From assembly GCA_017556805.1 (NCBI GenBank), contig JAFYMC010000035.1, positions 62,001-126,000 of the forward strand: a stretch of DNA of 64,000 nt, written 5' to 3'. Shown here piece after piece: positions 8,440 to 16,885 of the stretch. The notes under the pieces are model-generated. The model worked only from the letters and a program-made list of their open reading frames with translations, ran no database searches and was not told the origin of the DNA. Each line of letters starts with the position of its first letter. Within the stretch, counting starts at the first letter, position 1. This DNA comes from Lachnospiraceae bacterium. Lineage in GTDB: Bacteria > Bacillota > Clostridia > Lachnospirales > Lachnospiraceae. The position numbers and the translations under genes are program-made.

Positions 8440-8479
8440 TACTAAATTGCGCTAAACCATAGTTTAACGAAATTTAGTA
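8440..8479. repeat. Candidate dif-like inverted repeat, 18-bp arms
   Basis: The arms TACTAAATTGCGCTAAAC (8440-8457) and GTTTAACGAAATTTAGTA (8462-8479) are inverted copies at 16 of 18 positions around a 4-bp CATA centre. The site begins 86 bp upstream of the recombinase start. Imperfect inverted arms around a short AT-rich centre are the form of Xer recombination sites. AGTACTT occurs on both sides at 8424-8430 and 8500-8506. An operator or an RNA hairpin is the alternative; no U-run follows. Confidence 0.5.
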
Positions 8480-8550
8480 CCGATATAAAGCCAAATAGCA
8501 GTACTTTTATCCATATTATTATCCTTATGGCAAATATTCTATGTTATATG

Positions 8551-10323
8551 TTATTTGTTCAGTTCCTTAAACATATTGACGATTGCTTTGTTGTTTTCCT
8601 TTGAAATTAAATAATTATATCGATATAAAACAAAACCGTCTACATTATCTGTGTTTCTGGCATAACGAATCATATTGCGTAAAACATTATTATCTTTGTA
8701 CCAGGCAGTTCCTTCGTCTTTAAGGCCGGCCTTATAGGCAGCTACACCTACGTAGAATTTCACGTCCGGATTCTTTGGTACGGCAAGAAAACGATCTAAA
8801 ATATCGTTGTACGGGTAAACGCTGTGATCGTTGCTCCAATACAACTGCGGACACAAATAATCAATATATCCGTCGTGACCCAGCCAGGTTTCAAAATCTA
8901 CATAATATTTATCATCGGCCTTTAAGGCGTCCATAAAACCGCCCGGACTGATACCGAATACAACATCGGGATTAATCTTCTTTATAGAGGAATACACGCT
9001 CTTCACCAAGGTATTTACGTTTTCGCGTCTCCAGTCCGCGATGGATAAATACTCTTTATTATTTGTGATTTGTTTGTCCTTATAATCCTCGTATTCCGGT
9101 GCATCAAAATTGCTTGTGAAATTTTTGCCAAGCGACGGATAGAAATAATCGTCAAAGTGAATACCGTCTACGTCGTAATTTCGGACAATTTCCTTGATTC
9201 CGTTGGTAATCAGATTCTGAACCTGCTTTACGGACGGATTATAATATAAACTTCCGCTGTAAGTAAGCACATAACGGTCGTTCTTTTTGGAACTGTCGGT
9301 ACGGTAAACTCTGGCAGGATTGTCTTTGCTTAACGTCTTTACATCGGTAGAATTTGACGTTACACGATAAGGATTTAACCATGCATGAAACTCCAGACCC
9401 CTTGCGTGAGCCTCTTCTACCATGATTTCTAACGGATCAAAGCCCGGGGCTTTTCCTTGTTTGCCGGATGCATAGCGGGACCAAGGGAAATAATCGGACT
9501 CGTACATAGCATCACCAAACGGACGAACATGAACTACAACAGCATTCATATTACGTTCGCAGACCTCGTTAAACATTGTCTCGATATGCTTACGAAACTC
9601 TTTTTCGGTATAACCGGAGGATTTGAATTCCAAATAGGAAATCCATACTGCGCGGAATTCCTTCTCAGCCTCGGTATCATTTCCGAAACGACGAATGATA
9701 ATATGAGAATTACCTGCGGCATCTGTGGCTGCAAAGGTATATTTTCCTTCCTTTAACGGAAGCGTTACATAATCGGAAAAAGACGGCACATCCTTCCAAA
9801 CAGCATCCTCTAAGGAGGCATATGCACCTTCTACATAACGAATATCAACCGAATGGGATGTGGTATCGTCTGTAGCGGTTAATGTTACAAAATAGTAATC
9901 GTCTAACTTTTCTTCGCTGACAGTAAACTCCGGCGCTGTGGTGTCGATATTTCTGATTTTAAAGGTAATAAGGGACTCTTCCCCTTTTTCGTTTAGCGCA
10001 AAAACAGAATAATATCCGTTTTCCGTAACCGTAAAGGATGCCTCTCCGGCTTTGTTTGCTTTGAGTACAATACCGTTTTTCTCGTAATCGGTAAAATGTC
10101 TGCTGTATGCAACACGTTTGTTCGTATACTTAAACATGGTAAGCTCTGTGGAACTCTTTACCGATACCTTGATCTCCAATGACTGACTCGGAGTCGTCTT
10201 GTCGTAATCGACGGAAAGCTGTAAGGCTGCGGCATTTGCCGGTGTCAGATGTGGTAAGGCAAAGCTCAGTAATACCACAAGGACAAGTAACAGTGTCCAT
10301 TTAATACGCTTTAAAAATCTCAT
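8551..10323 (-). CDS. Exported glycosyl-hydrolase-like protein (GHL10/YngK family)
   Basis: The 590-residue protein has a signal peptide (basic start, hydrophobic core about residues 10-30, then ANAAA). Two beta-sandwich or Ig-like stretches occupy about residues 35-215. The GHL10 (DUF187) TIM-barrel domain follows, with EFRAVWISYLEF, VVHVRPFGDAMY, GLEFHAWLNPYR, VDGIHFDDYFYP and VVFGISPGGF. The family acts on extracellular or wall polysaccharides, but the substrate is not known. RBS GGAGA precedes ATG 10323. It lies 10 bp downstream of the amidase and is probably co-transcribed with it. Confidence 0.9.
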   Translation of the reverse strand: MRFLKRIKWTLLLVLVVLLSFALPHLTPANAAALQLSVDYDKTTPSQSLEIKVSVKSSTELTMFKYTNKRVAYSRHFTDYEKNGIVLKANKAGEASFTVTENGYYSVFALNEKGEESLITFKIRNIDTTAPEFTVSEEKLDDYYFVTLTATDDTTSHSVDIRYVEGAYASLEDAVWKDVPSFSDYVTLPLKEGKYTFAATDAAGNSHIIIRRFGNDTEAEKEFRAVWISYLEFKSSGYTEKEFRKHIETMFNEVCERNMNAVVVHVRPFGDAMYESDYFPWSRYASGKQGKAPGFDPLEIMVEEAHARGLEFHAWLNPYRVTSNSTDVKTLSKDNPARVYRTDSSKKNDRYVLTYSGSLYYNPSVKQVQNLITNGIKEIVRNYDVDGIHFDDYFYPSLGKNFTSNFDAPEYEDYKDKQITNNKEYLSIADWRRENVNTLVKSVYSSIKKINPDVVFGISPGGFMDALKADDKYYVDFETWLGHDGYIDYLCPQLYWSNDHSVYPYNDILDRFLAVPKNPDVKFYVGVAAYKAGLKDEGTAWYKDNNVLRNMIRYARNTDNVDGFVLYRYNYLISKENNKAIVNMFKELNK

Positions 10324-10333
10324 ATAATCTCTC

Positions 10334-12772
10334 CTATCTTGTTATACGTTTGGGCGGATATGTTTCAAAAATCTCGGTTACGGTATCAAATATAGCTTTT
10401 GCAGCTTTTTCTTGATAGGAGGAACTCTTGATTTTCTCAAAATCCTTATTGTTAGTTATAAATCCACACTCCACTAAAACCGCAGGAACGGTATTGTTAT
10501 GTATGACAATAAATTTGTCCGTTAGGACTCCGTTGTTTTTGGTTCCCCAGGCATTTGACAGTCGGTTGCAGATTTCAGTCGCCAAAAGGGAACTTCGCAA
10601 GCCGGAATCCGTAATGCCGTTGTTTGATTTGGAAAAATAAACGCTCGTACCGTTTACGGAGGAATTGGAATGGGCGTTTACGTGGAAACTGATAAATAAA
10701 TCAGCTCCTACAGTGGCCGCAAACGCCGCTCTGGTCTCGAGCGCAATTTTGGTGTCCGTGGTACGGGTAAAGTATACTTTGATATCGGAATCCTTAAAAT
10801 ACTCTTTTGCGTAAACATTGATTACGTTGTAGTTGATATTTTTCTCATAAACACTTCCGCGTAAGGTACCCGGATCAATACCGCCGTGCCCTGCATCCAG
10901 AACGATTATTTTGTCGTAAATCTCCTTGGGGTCTCCAATCTTAACAGCCAGGAAATCATCGGCCACCGTAAATTGATAGCCTTGAATTTTCGTAGTGTTA
11001 AAGGTAAGTATCGTGGTGTCGTTTGCCACCTTATAACTAAATTGGACATTCTTTAAAGTGGTTACCGGATTATAATAATCCTGCTCCGAAAGAAAACGCA
11101 TATGGTTGCCCGGAATAGCTATGGTAAAGCGATTCTTTTCATATTCGTCATTGTCGATTATGGCACTTTTTGCGATGCTTTCCGGGAGTTTTATTACGAA
11201 ATGATCTCTGGTAAAAACTGCATCCGGCAAATACTCCGATAAGTCTTCTCCTTCAAATACATCCGTATAATTCGATTCGGTATCCGTCTCCGGGGAAGCG
11301 ATATCATTTTGCTCCGTAAAACGCATATAATCCTCATACATACCGTTACTATCCGTAAAATGAACGACACAACCGTCCGGTGCGGAATAGGTATAGTACT
11401 GTAATTCCCGGTTTTTAATAATAAGAATCTTAATTGTATCGGTGCCGCTGATATAAAAATAATTTAAAAATGCAGCTTCCGGATTGAAATTTACCTTTCC
11501 GTTGTAGGGATTATGAACGCCGGATATTGTTAGTTCCAGGATGTCTTCTTTGTCGGTAAATTGCAGTTGACTGCTATCCACTCCTTTTATATACAGGGCA
11601 TCCGAATTAATGCAGGAATAAGCGGAAATCGCCTCCGGCACACGACAATCCCGTTGGGTAAAGTACTCCGTAATCTGCTCATGAGTCTCGTAAGAAAACA
11701 GACAAGAGCCGTAAGACGCGGAATCCGGCAACAACTCTGCAAGTGTATCCTGTTCTGCGGAAGTATCTGTATCAGGAGGTTCTACAGTACCGGTGTTCGG
11801 CTTAGGAAGGTCTCCTGTTACCTGAAAAACTTCGGTTGTAAGATCATAAGAAACGGTATATCCCAAAGCCTCCAGTACAAAGGCTACAGGAACATATACA
11901 CTCGGGCCGGATGCCTCCGGCGGAGTAATCAGACGAGGAACCGTGGGTAAAATATAGGCTTCTTCATCAATATAGGCCACCGGACTTTCCAAAACCAGAC
12001 GAACCATACGCTCTCCTGTCTTAAACAGAATCAGTCCACTGCCCTCTGCATAGGCAAAGGAAGCGAGGCCGGTATCCCTTATGTACTTTTCTGCGGAAAA
12101 TAAAACGGTGTTATCGAGAACATACCCCGGATAGTCTCCTTGTGTGACCGGACGGTCCTGTAACCAAAATGTCGGAGAATCACCGCTGTATTTGATACGT
12201 TCGTTACCGTCATAAATAATATTGGTCCGTCGGATAATAGCTGTGGAGGCCACCTCGTTCCAGGTATATTCAAAGCCGAAGGTCTCTGCCACGAAACGAG
12301 TCGGCACGTAAAGGTGCTTCTCTGTAGCATCCCCGAAGGAATACACCACCGGCGCGTTGTTCATCAGGCATTTGGTGCCGTTTACAACAGCTTCGCGATT
12401 GCCTAACGTCATCTCAATGGTATGCGGGCCGTAGGAAACCGTAAATTTTGTACGACCGTCGACATAATCGGTTTTTGCGCCTAAAGCTTCCTGAAAGACC
12501 TCACGAAACGGGCCTACCGCAGCACCGTTTGATAAAATCAGCCCCGGCGGAGCAGATTCCAAAAGGGAACCGTCTACTTTATAACGGACTGTCTCGCCGG
12601 TATAGGAAACGGTATCGTCGGTTACATAGTTATGTACTGATATTGTTGCAGCCGTTGCGGAGTAAACCGGCGGCCGTGCAAGTCCCGCGAAAAGTAGGGA
12701 GGTCATACAAAAAACGCTCAGAACACAGCGTACTATTTTTCTATTACGGATATTGTCTTTTGTTCTTTTCAT
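10334..12772 (-). CDS. N-acetylmuramoyl-L-alanine amidase with copper-amine-oxidase-type stalk domains
   Basis: The 812-residue exported enzyme should cut the bond between muramic acid and the stem peptide of peptidoglycan. A signal peptide fills about the first 40 residues. Two copper-amine-oxidase N-terminal-like domains, which serve as wall-binding modules, appear around residues 115-195 and 255-325 (KHLYVPTRFVAETFG, VYVPVAFVLEALGY). A long middle region of unknown fold follows. Amidase_3 lies at about residues 625-805 with the Zn-ligand motifs LDAGHGGIDPG, SFHVNAH and the glutamate in VLVECGF. AGGTGG lies 13 bases before ATG 12772. Confidence 0.93.
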   Translation of the reverse strand: MKRTKDNIRNRKIVRCVLSVFCMTSLLFAGLARPPVYSATAATISVHNYVTDDTVSYTGETVRYKVDGSLLESAPPGLILSNGAAVGPFREVFQEALGAKTDYVDGRTKFTVSYGPHTIEMTLGNREAVVNGTKCLMNNAPVVYSFGDATEKHLYVPTRFVAETFGFEYTWNEVASTAIIRRTNIIYDGNERIKYSGDSPTFWLQDRPVTQGDYPGYVLDNTVLFSAEKYIRDTGLASFAYAEGSGLILFKTGERMVRLVLESPVAYIDEEAYILPTVPRLITPPEASGPSVYVPVAFVLEALGYTVSYDLTTEVFQVTGDLPKPNTGTVEPPDTDTSAEQDTLAELLPDSASYGSCLFSYETHEQITEYFTQRDCRVPEAISAYSCINSDALYIKGVDSSQLQFTDKEDILELTISGVHNPYNGKVNFNPEAAFLNYFYISGTDTIKILIIKNRELQYYTYSAPDGCVVHFTDSNGMYEDYMRFTEQNDIASPETDTESNYTDVFEGEDLSEYLPDAVFTRDHFVIKLPESIAKSAIIDNDEYEKNRFTIAIPGNHMRFLSEQDYYNPVTTLKNVQFSYKVANDTTILTFNTTKIQGYQFTVADDFLAVKIGDPKEIYDKIIVLDAGHGGIDPGTLRGSVYEKNINYNVINVYAKEYFKDSDIKVYFTRTTDTKIALETRAAFAATVGADLFISFHVNAHSNSSVNGTSVYFSKSNNGITDSGLRSSLLATEICNRLSNAWGTKNNGVLTDKFIVIHNNTVPAVLVECGFITNNKDFEKIKSSSYQEKAAKAIFDTVTEIFETYPPKRITR

Positions 12773-12883
12773 AGAAAAAAGTAAACCACCTTTCCTAAGA
12801 ATCCCATAAGTGCATTGTACAGATTTATTGTAGATAAGAAAAGTGTTATAAGTGTGTCAAAATGTCCTATGAAAAGAAAAAAC

Positions 12884-12912
12884 TTGTCAAAAACCGCATG
12901 ATATGGTATAGT
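12884..12912 (+). promoter_or_regulatory. Sigma-A promoter of the TtcA-like gene
   Basis: TTGTCA at 12884-12889 and TATAGT at 12907-12912 are separated by 17 bp, with a 60-base leader and GGAAAGGA before the gene. The rest of 12773-12883 should hold the divergent amidase promoter; TTGACA occurs there on the minus strand, but no clear -10 was found. Confidence 0.75.
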
Positions 12913-12971
12913 TGATATGCCAAAAGTACTATATCTTAGAATTTGAGGAAAAGATTGGAAAGGAATAAGAT

Positions 12972-13712
12972 ATGAAGTTGCAGCAACTACTCAGCTATAC
13001 AAGAAAAGCGGTGGATGATTATCAGATGATTCAGCCGGGAGATAAAATCGCAATCGGTATCTCGGGAGGAAAAGACTCCCTCGCACTGCTCTATGCACTG
13101 GCGGGGCTGCGACGGTTTTATCCGAATCCTTTTGAATTGTGTGCAATTACCGTAGATTTGGGATTTGAAGGCTTTGATTTGAGTGAAATCAGAGCTCTGT
13201 GTGAGGAACTACAGGTGCCGTATTATGTACAGAAGACGGAAATCGGGGACGTGATTTTTAATGTTAGAGAAGAAAGCAATCCCTGTTCCCTATGTGCAAA
13301 GCTTAGGAAGGGAGCCTTTAACGATAAAGCCAAGGAACTGGGCTGTAACAAGTCTGCCTATGCCCATCACAAGGACGATGTGATAGAGACAATGCTGATG
13401 TCTTTGTTATATGAAGGAAGATACAACTGCTTCTCTCCCGTGACCTATCTGGACCGCTCGGACATTACGCTGATACGCCCGTTAATCTATGTGGAAGAGG
13501 CAGATATCATAGGCTTTCAGCATAAGTACAATCTTCCGGTAAAGAAGAACCCGTGTCCGGCGGACGGATTAACAAAACGTGCCGATACCAAAGACCTGGT
13601 AAAGCGCTTAAACGAGGAATATAAAGGATCCAAGGAGCGGATGTTCCATGCGATTACCGATGGTACGTTACCGGCCTGGAAAAAGGCGGAAAACGGTTCG
13701 AGAAGAAAATAA
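12972..13712 (+). CDS. TtcA/TilS-type PP-loop ATPase, tRNA 2-thiocytidine synthesis type
   Basis: The 246-residue protein has the PP-loop SGGKDSLALL and the TtcA-like order of cysteine motifs: CSLC in NPCSLCAKLRKG and the later NPCPADG. TtcA enzymes thiolate C32 of some tRNAs using an iron-sulfur cluster. YAHHKDDVIETMLMSLLY is the family's central motif. The ribosome site GGAAAGGA lies 7 bases before the ATG. A terminator follows. Firmicute members of this family have not all been tested, so the exact tRNA product is inferred. Confidence 0.85.
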   Translation: MKLQQLLSYTRKAVDDYQMIQPGDKIAIGISGGKDSLALLYALAGLRRFYPNPFELCAITVDLGFEGFDLSEIRALCEELQVPYYVQKTEIGDVIFNVREESNPCSLCAKLRKGAFNDKAKELGCNKSAYAHHKDDVIETMLMSLLYEGRYNCFSPVTYLDRSDITLIRPLIYVEEADIIGFQHKYNLPVKKNPCPADGLTKRADTKDLVKRLNEEYKGSKERMFHAITDGTLPAWKKAENGSRRK

Positions 13713-13731
13713 AGGATAACGAGTAGGTAAG

Positions 13732-13773
13732 AGACGTTGGCTTGTCGGAAAGGACTAAGACAGCGTCTTTTTT
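13732..13773 (+). terminator. Terminator of the TtcA-like gene
   Basis: AGACG (13732-13736) pairs with CGTCT (13764-13768), extended by GCTTGTC with GACAGC, and the plus strand continues with a T-run. It overlaps the last codons of the convergent LysM gene. Confidence 0.7.
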
Positions 13774-14150
13774 ACGTAGTACTGAACCACCAGATAGGTA
13801 TCCGGATAAATGGTGTCGCTCTCTAAATGATTCGTCTCCTTGATGGAACGGACAAACTCCGGGATACTCTCTTTCTCCTCACAATAAAAGCGCTCCGCAA
13901 TCTTCCAGAGGGAGTCATTCTCCGTAACACGTACGGAAACGATACGCTTCTCATAAGTAACGGTACTTTCGGCCTCTGCCTGGGCAGACGGTGCAAACAG
14001 TAAAATGGCAAGAATAATGACTGCAATGCTAAGCACAGCAATGGCAACCTTCTGTAAAACAGCTTTACGCTTCATGCTGCGACGGTCCTCGGCAATCTGC
14101 CGGTAAGAACGATACTCGTTTACAATCTCGTGATTTACTACTCTATCCAT
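13755..14150 (-). CDS. LysM-domain membrane protein, YneA-like SOS division inhibitor
   Basis: The 131-residue protein has a basic cytosolic N-terminus, one membrane segment (about residues 34-55) and an external LysM domain (SVRVTENDSLWKIAERFY to about residue 125). This is the layout of YneA, the Bacillus protein that blocks division during DNA damage. It is divergent from lexA, with LexA-box-like sites between the genes, which supports SOS control. I chose ATG 14150, seven bases after GGAGG; the ATG at 14156 sits against the ribosome site. The SOS role is inferred from context and architecture. Confidence 0.88.
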   Translation of the reverse strand: MDRVVNHEIVNEYRSYRQIAEDRRSMKRKAVLQKVAIAVLSIAVIILAILLFAPSAQAEAESTVTYEKRIVSVRVTENDSLWKIAERFYCEEKESIPEFVRSIKETNHLESDTIYPDTYLVVQYYVKKTLS

Positions 14151-14198
14151 ACTCATACCTCCTAAAAACAGAACAAACATTCCCGAACATCTGTTTAT

Positions 14199-14227
14199 AA
14201 TATAACATGCGAACAATTGTTTGTCAA
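14199..14227 (-). promoter_or_regulatory. Promoter of the LysM gene
   Basis: On the minus strand TTGACA (14222-14227) and TATATT (14199-14204) are 17 bp apart. The box at 14210-14223 covers the spacer and part of the -35, so bound LexA should block polymerase. Confidence 0.8.
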
Positions 14228-14257
14228 TAGGTTTTTATAAAAATTTCGAACAAAAGT

Positions 14258-14286
14258 TTGACAAACAGGTGTTTGATGTGTTATAC
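14258..14286 (+). promoter_or_regulatory. Promoter of lexA
   Basis: TTGACA at 14258-14263 and TTATAC at 14281-14286 are 17 bp apart. Boxes at 14247-14260 and 14262-14275 cover the -35 and the spacer, and one at 14297-14310 follows the start site, as expected for autoregulation. Confidence 0.85.
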
Positions 14287-14336
14287 TTGGTACAAGGAAA
14301 CAAAAGTTTGTTTTATGATAGAAGGAGGTAACGTCT

Positions 14337-14951
14337 ATGGGTTATGGTAAAATCACTGCAAAGCAGCAGGAAATCTTAGACTTTATGAAAGAACGTATTT
14401 TGAATAAGGGATATCCGCCGGCGGTGCGTGAGATTTGTGAGGCCGTTAAGTTAAAGTCCACTTCTTCCGTACATGCACATCTGGAAAGCCTGGAGAAGAA
14501 CGGTTACATTCGTCGAGACCCGGCAAAGCCACGTGCCATTGAGATTGTAGACGATAATTTCAATATCACCCGTCGTGAGATGGCGTATATTCCGGTAGTA
14601 GGTACCGTGACTGCAGGCCAGCCGATCTTAGCCGTGGAGAATGTTGAGTCCTACTTCCCTATCCCGACGGATTATTTGCCGAATGCGGAGACTTTTATGC
14701 TTCATGTGAAGGGCGACAGCATGATTAATGCCGGCATCTTTAACGGCGATCAGATTCTGATTAAGAAGCAGAATTATGCAAAGAACGGTGATTTTGTTGT
14801 GGCTCTTATCGAGGATTCTGTTACGGTAAAGACTTTTTATAAAGAAGACGGCTACTATCGTCTCCAACCGGAAAATGACACCATGGACCCGATTACCGTG
14901 AACGAAGTCGAGATTTTGGGTAAGGTTATCGGATTGTTCCGGATGTTCTAA
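14337..14951 (+). CDS. lexA: LexA repressor
   Basis: The 204-residue SOS repressor has the N-terminal winged helix (EILDFMKERILNKGYPPAVRE, written in LexA form over residues 9-30) and a C-terminal S24 self-cleavage domain. The Ala-Gly cleavage site is in VGTVTAGQPI, the serine in GDSMINAGI and the lysine in VTVKTFYKE. RecA filaments trigger self-cleavage and derepression. The ribosome site GAAGGAGGT is close to ideal. A strong terminator follows, so the gene is monocistronic. Confidence 0.98.
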   Translation: MGYGKITAKQQEILDFMKERILNKGYPPAVREICEAVKLKSTSSVHAHLESLEKNGYIRRDPAKPRAIEIVDDNFNITRREMAYIPVVGTVTAGQPILAVENVESYFPIPTDYLPNAETFMLHVKGDSMINAGIFNGDQILIKKQNYAKNGDFVVALIEDSVTVKTFYKEDGYYRLQPENDTMDPITVNEVEILGKVIGLFRMF

Positions 14952-14983
14952 ATCTGTCAAGTTCTTTGAATCAAAATCAATAT

Positions 14984-15027
14984 AAAACGAAGGAGAAGGT
15001 TCCATATGGTCCCTTCTCTTTCGTTTT
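14984..15027 (+). terminator. Rho-independent terminator of lexA
   Basis: AAAACGAAGGAGAAGG (14984-14999) pairs with CCTTCTCTTTCGTTTT (15012-15027) with one mismatch and a 12-base loop; the A and T tracts at the ends let it act in both directions. Confidence 0.88.
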
Positions 15028-15062
15028 GTTATAAGATTTGTAATGTACTTCTGTTTGAAATT

Positions 15063-15389
15063 TTACTTTTTACAAAGAACATTACCCAATATAATCCATA
15101 ACACACTTATTAGGATAACCAGAACAACACATATCTTTGCCATGATATCTACAACCGCTTTGGTACAAAAAGCTTCAGTTAACCCCATAATAATGCAGAT
15201 TGCAGCTATAATAAGTACGAAGATGCCGGTTCCGCGAGAAAGCTTTTTCTTGTCGTATTTTGCCTGTTCTTCCGGCTTCATGGTGTTATAGCCGGCAATG
15301 AAGCGGCTACCGTGGCCGGTACAAAGAACAATGCCTAGAATAAGTAAAAATGCTGCCACACAGAAAACACCGATTACTGTTCCCGACAC
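15063..15389 (-). CDS. Small membrane protein, DUF3784-like
   Basis: The 108-residue protein has three hydrophobic segments (about 5-25, 55-78, 82-104). The loop after the first has FIAGYNTMKPEEQAKYDKKK, the signature of DUF3784. The function of the family is unknown. The start appears to be GTG at 15389, seven bases after GGAGG. It is the last gene of a minus-strand block of membrane proteins running down from about 18769. Confidence 0.8.
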   Translation of the reverse strand: MSGTVIGVFCVAAFLLILGIVLCTGHGSRFIAGYNTMKPEEQAKYDKKKLSRGTGIFVLIIAAICIIMGLTEAFCTKAVVDIMAKICVVLVILISVLWIILGNVLCKK

Positions 15390-15402
15390 TGTTATCCCTC
15401 CT

Positions 15403-15993
15403 TTACCGTTTCTCTTTTAACGCTGCCACAACATAGTATGCCATTTCCGTATCAAATGATTTGAAACTGATATGATGTTCCTTGAGAAGTCTCATTAATT
15501 CCTCGGAATCCGGTGCACCGACTACTCCGGTAAAGTATCTGGATGTAGCATACACACCGGTTGCGCTACCCGGCACAATGATAATACCGCTTGATATAAC
15601 AAATTTCAAAACCTTAGTTACCTCATCGTATTCTATTGATTGAATTGTATAAAAGTTACCCGATTTTTCGGAAGAAATGAGCTGACAACGAACTTCTCCC
15701 GGAACGGTTTCAAAGTCAAATGCAACTGATTCGTCAAAACGGTACTTTGCCGGGCATCCCGGAAAGAGCTTATAGACAGTTTTGCTTCGGTTTATTGCAT
15801 AAATAATAAGATAAATGCACAACACTATAAAAGCAATGAACCCAATGATCCCCAATACCACGGTGAATGGAGACGGAATCATTACGAACAGCAAACTAAG
15901 AAACGGAATCATCGCCCAAAGCGCAAGCAGTATCCCAAGTTTGGTGCCGTACAAGCGGATGTGTTCAAAAAATACAACATTAGTTTCTTTCAT
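15403..15993 (-). CDS. Membrane protein, PGCP-motif family, paralog of the next gene upstream
   Basis: I do not recognise a named family. The 196-residue protein has two N-terminal membrane segments (about 18-40 and 44-68), then a soluble, probably beta-rich domain that starts with YKLFPGCPAKYRF. The same pattern and the C-terminal SEELMRLLKEH occur in the 16012-16851 product, so the two are tandem paralogs. The ribosome site GGAGT is good. No enzyme motif is visible. Confidence 0.75.
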   Translation of the reverse strand: MKETNVVFFEHIRLYGTKLGILLALWAMIPFLSLLFVMIPSPFTVVLGIIGFIAFIVLCIYLIIYAINRSKTVYKLFPGCPAKYRFDESVAFDFETVPGEVRCQLISSEKSGNFYTIQSIEYDEVTKVLKFVISSGIIIVPGSATGVYATSRYFTGVVGAPDSEELMRLLKEHHISFKSFDTEMAYYVVAALKEKR

Positions 15994-16011
15994 AATAACA
16001 ACACTCCTTTT

Positions 16012-16851
16012 CTACTTTTCATTGATTGCTTTTGCAATATAGGTTCCGTTAGAAATAGATAACTCTTGGATGTTTTGTACACCGTTCTCTTTTAATAGGC
16101 AGTACAACTCTTCCGATTGCGGCTGTGAAAGAGTAATTACTAAAGAATCTTGTTGAACGCCTCTGCCACTGTTTCTTTGTCTTATTTCGCCCCACATACA
16201 CACCAGTATTTTTGTGGTTGTGTTATAATAAACACCTTTCACTTCTTTTAATTGTTCGGTATGATAACCCGGTAAGGTAAATTTGCATAAGGCCTTCCCC
16301 GGAGTGTTTAAATCAAATTCCACCGATACCTCATGACGAAATTGATCCGGACAGCCCGGAAAATACTTATACTTTGTTTCTTCTTCATGAAACCAATATA
16401 AAAGGAATACGTGAAAGCCGACAAAAAGCAACAGTAGAAAAATTAAAACAATCCAAGCGGCTTCGAAATCGGTGATTGCCGAAAGCAGGATGCCAAGTAA
16501 AAATGTCGGAATCGTTGCGAGTCCGAGAATCAAGAGAATCATCTTCTTCCGGCGGATTTTCAACTGCTCGAATATTACGGTGTTTGCCTGATAAACCGTA
16601 TGGTCCGGTCTCTTTTGACGTTTAGCACCAGCCAGTTGCTTTTGACGAGCCACTTTCGTGCCTTTACTGAGGGCAATAATCGGTCCGATAATCAAGGCTA
16701 GTACCCAGATGGCAAATCCTATAATAGGTATAATAATAAGCGGTGACGGTTCTCCGGATATAATACAGAACATCAAGATCAAACACACCAACGGTAAAAA
16801 TGCATAAAAGTCAAACATAAATAATAATTTCTTTTTTAATTTCATATCCAT
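16012..16851 (-). CDS. Membrane protein, PGCP-motif family with extra N-terminal membrane pair
   Basis: The 279-residue protein has two membrane pairs (about 8-30 and 35-60, then 103-125 and 130-152) followed by the soluble domain with YKYFPGCPDQFRHE and SEELYCLLKENG, shared with the neighbour at 15403. The second pair plus domain aligns with the whole neighbour, so this gene looks like the neighbour with an added hairpin. The first ATG (16851) follows GAGG. Function unknown. Confidence 0.75.
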   Translation of the reverse strand: MDMKLKKKLLFMFDFYAFLPLVCLILMFCIISGEPSPLIIIPIIGFAIWVLALIIGPIIALSKGTKVARQKQLAGAKRQKRPDHTVYQANTVIFEQLKIRRKKMILLILGLATIPTFLLGILLSAITDFEAAWIVLIFLLLLFVGFHVFLLYWFHEEETKYKYFPGCPDQFRHEVSVEFDLNTPGKALCKFTLPGYHTEQLKEVKGVYYNTTTKILVCMWGEIRQRNSGRGVQQDSLVITLSQPQSEELYCLLKENGVQNIQELSISNGTYIAKAINEK

Positions 16852-16885
16852 AAGTTAATCCTCTGTTGTATTCGAATCAGTCATT

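Larger units (their letters stand above)
14184..14310. promoter_or_regulatory. Five LexA-box-like sites between lexA and the LysM gene
   Basis: Sites of the Firmicutes type CGAAC-N4-GTTYG are CGAACATCTGTTTA (14184-14197), CGAACAATTGTTTG (14210-14223), CGAACAAAAGTTTG (14247-14260), CAAACAGGTGTTTG (14262-14275) and GAAACAAAAGTTTG (14297-14310). They cover both promoters and both start regions. Confidence 0.85.
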
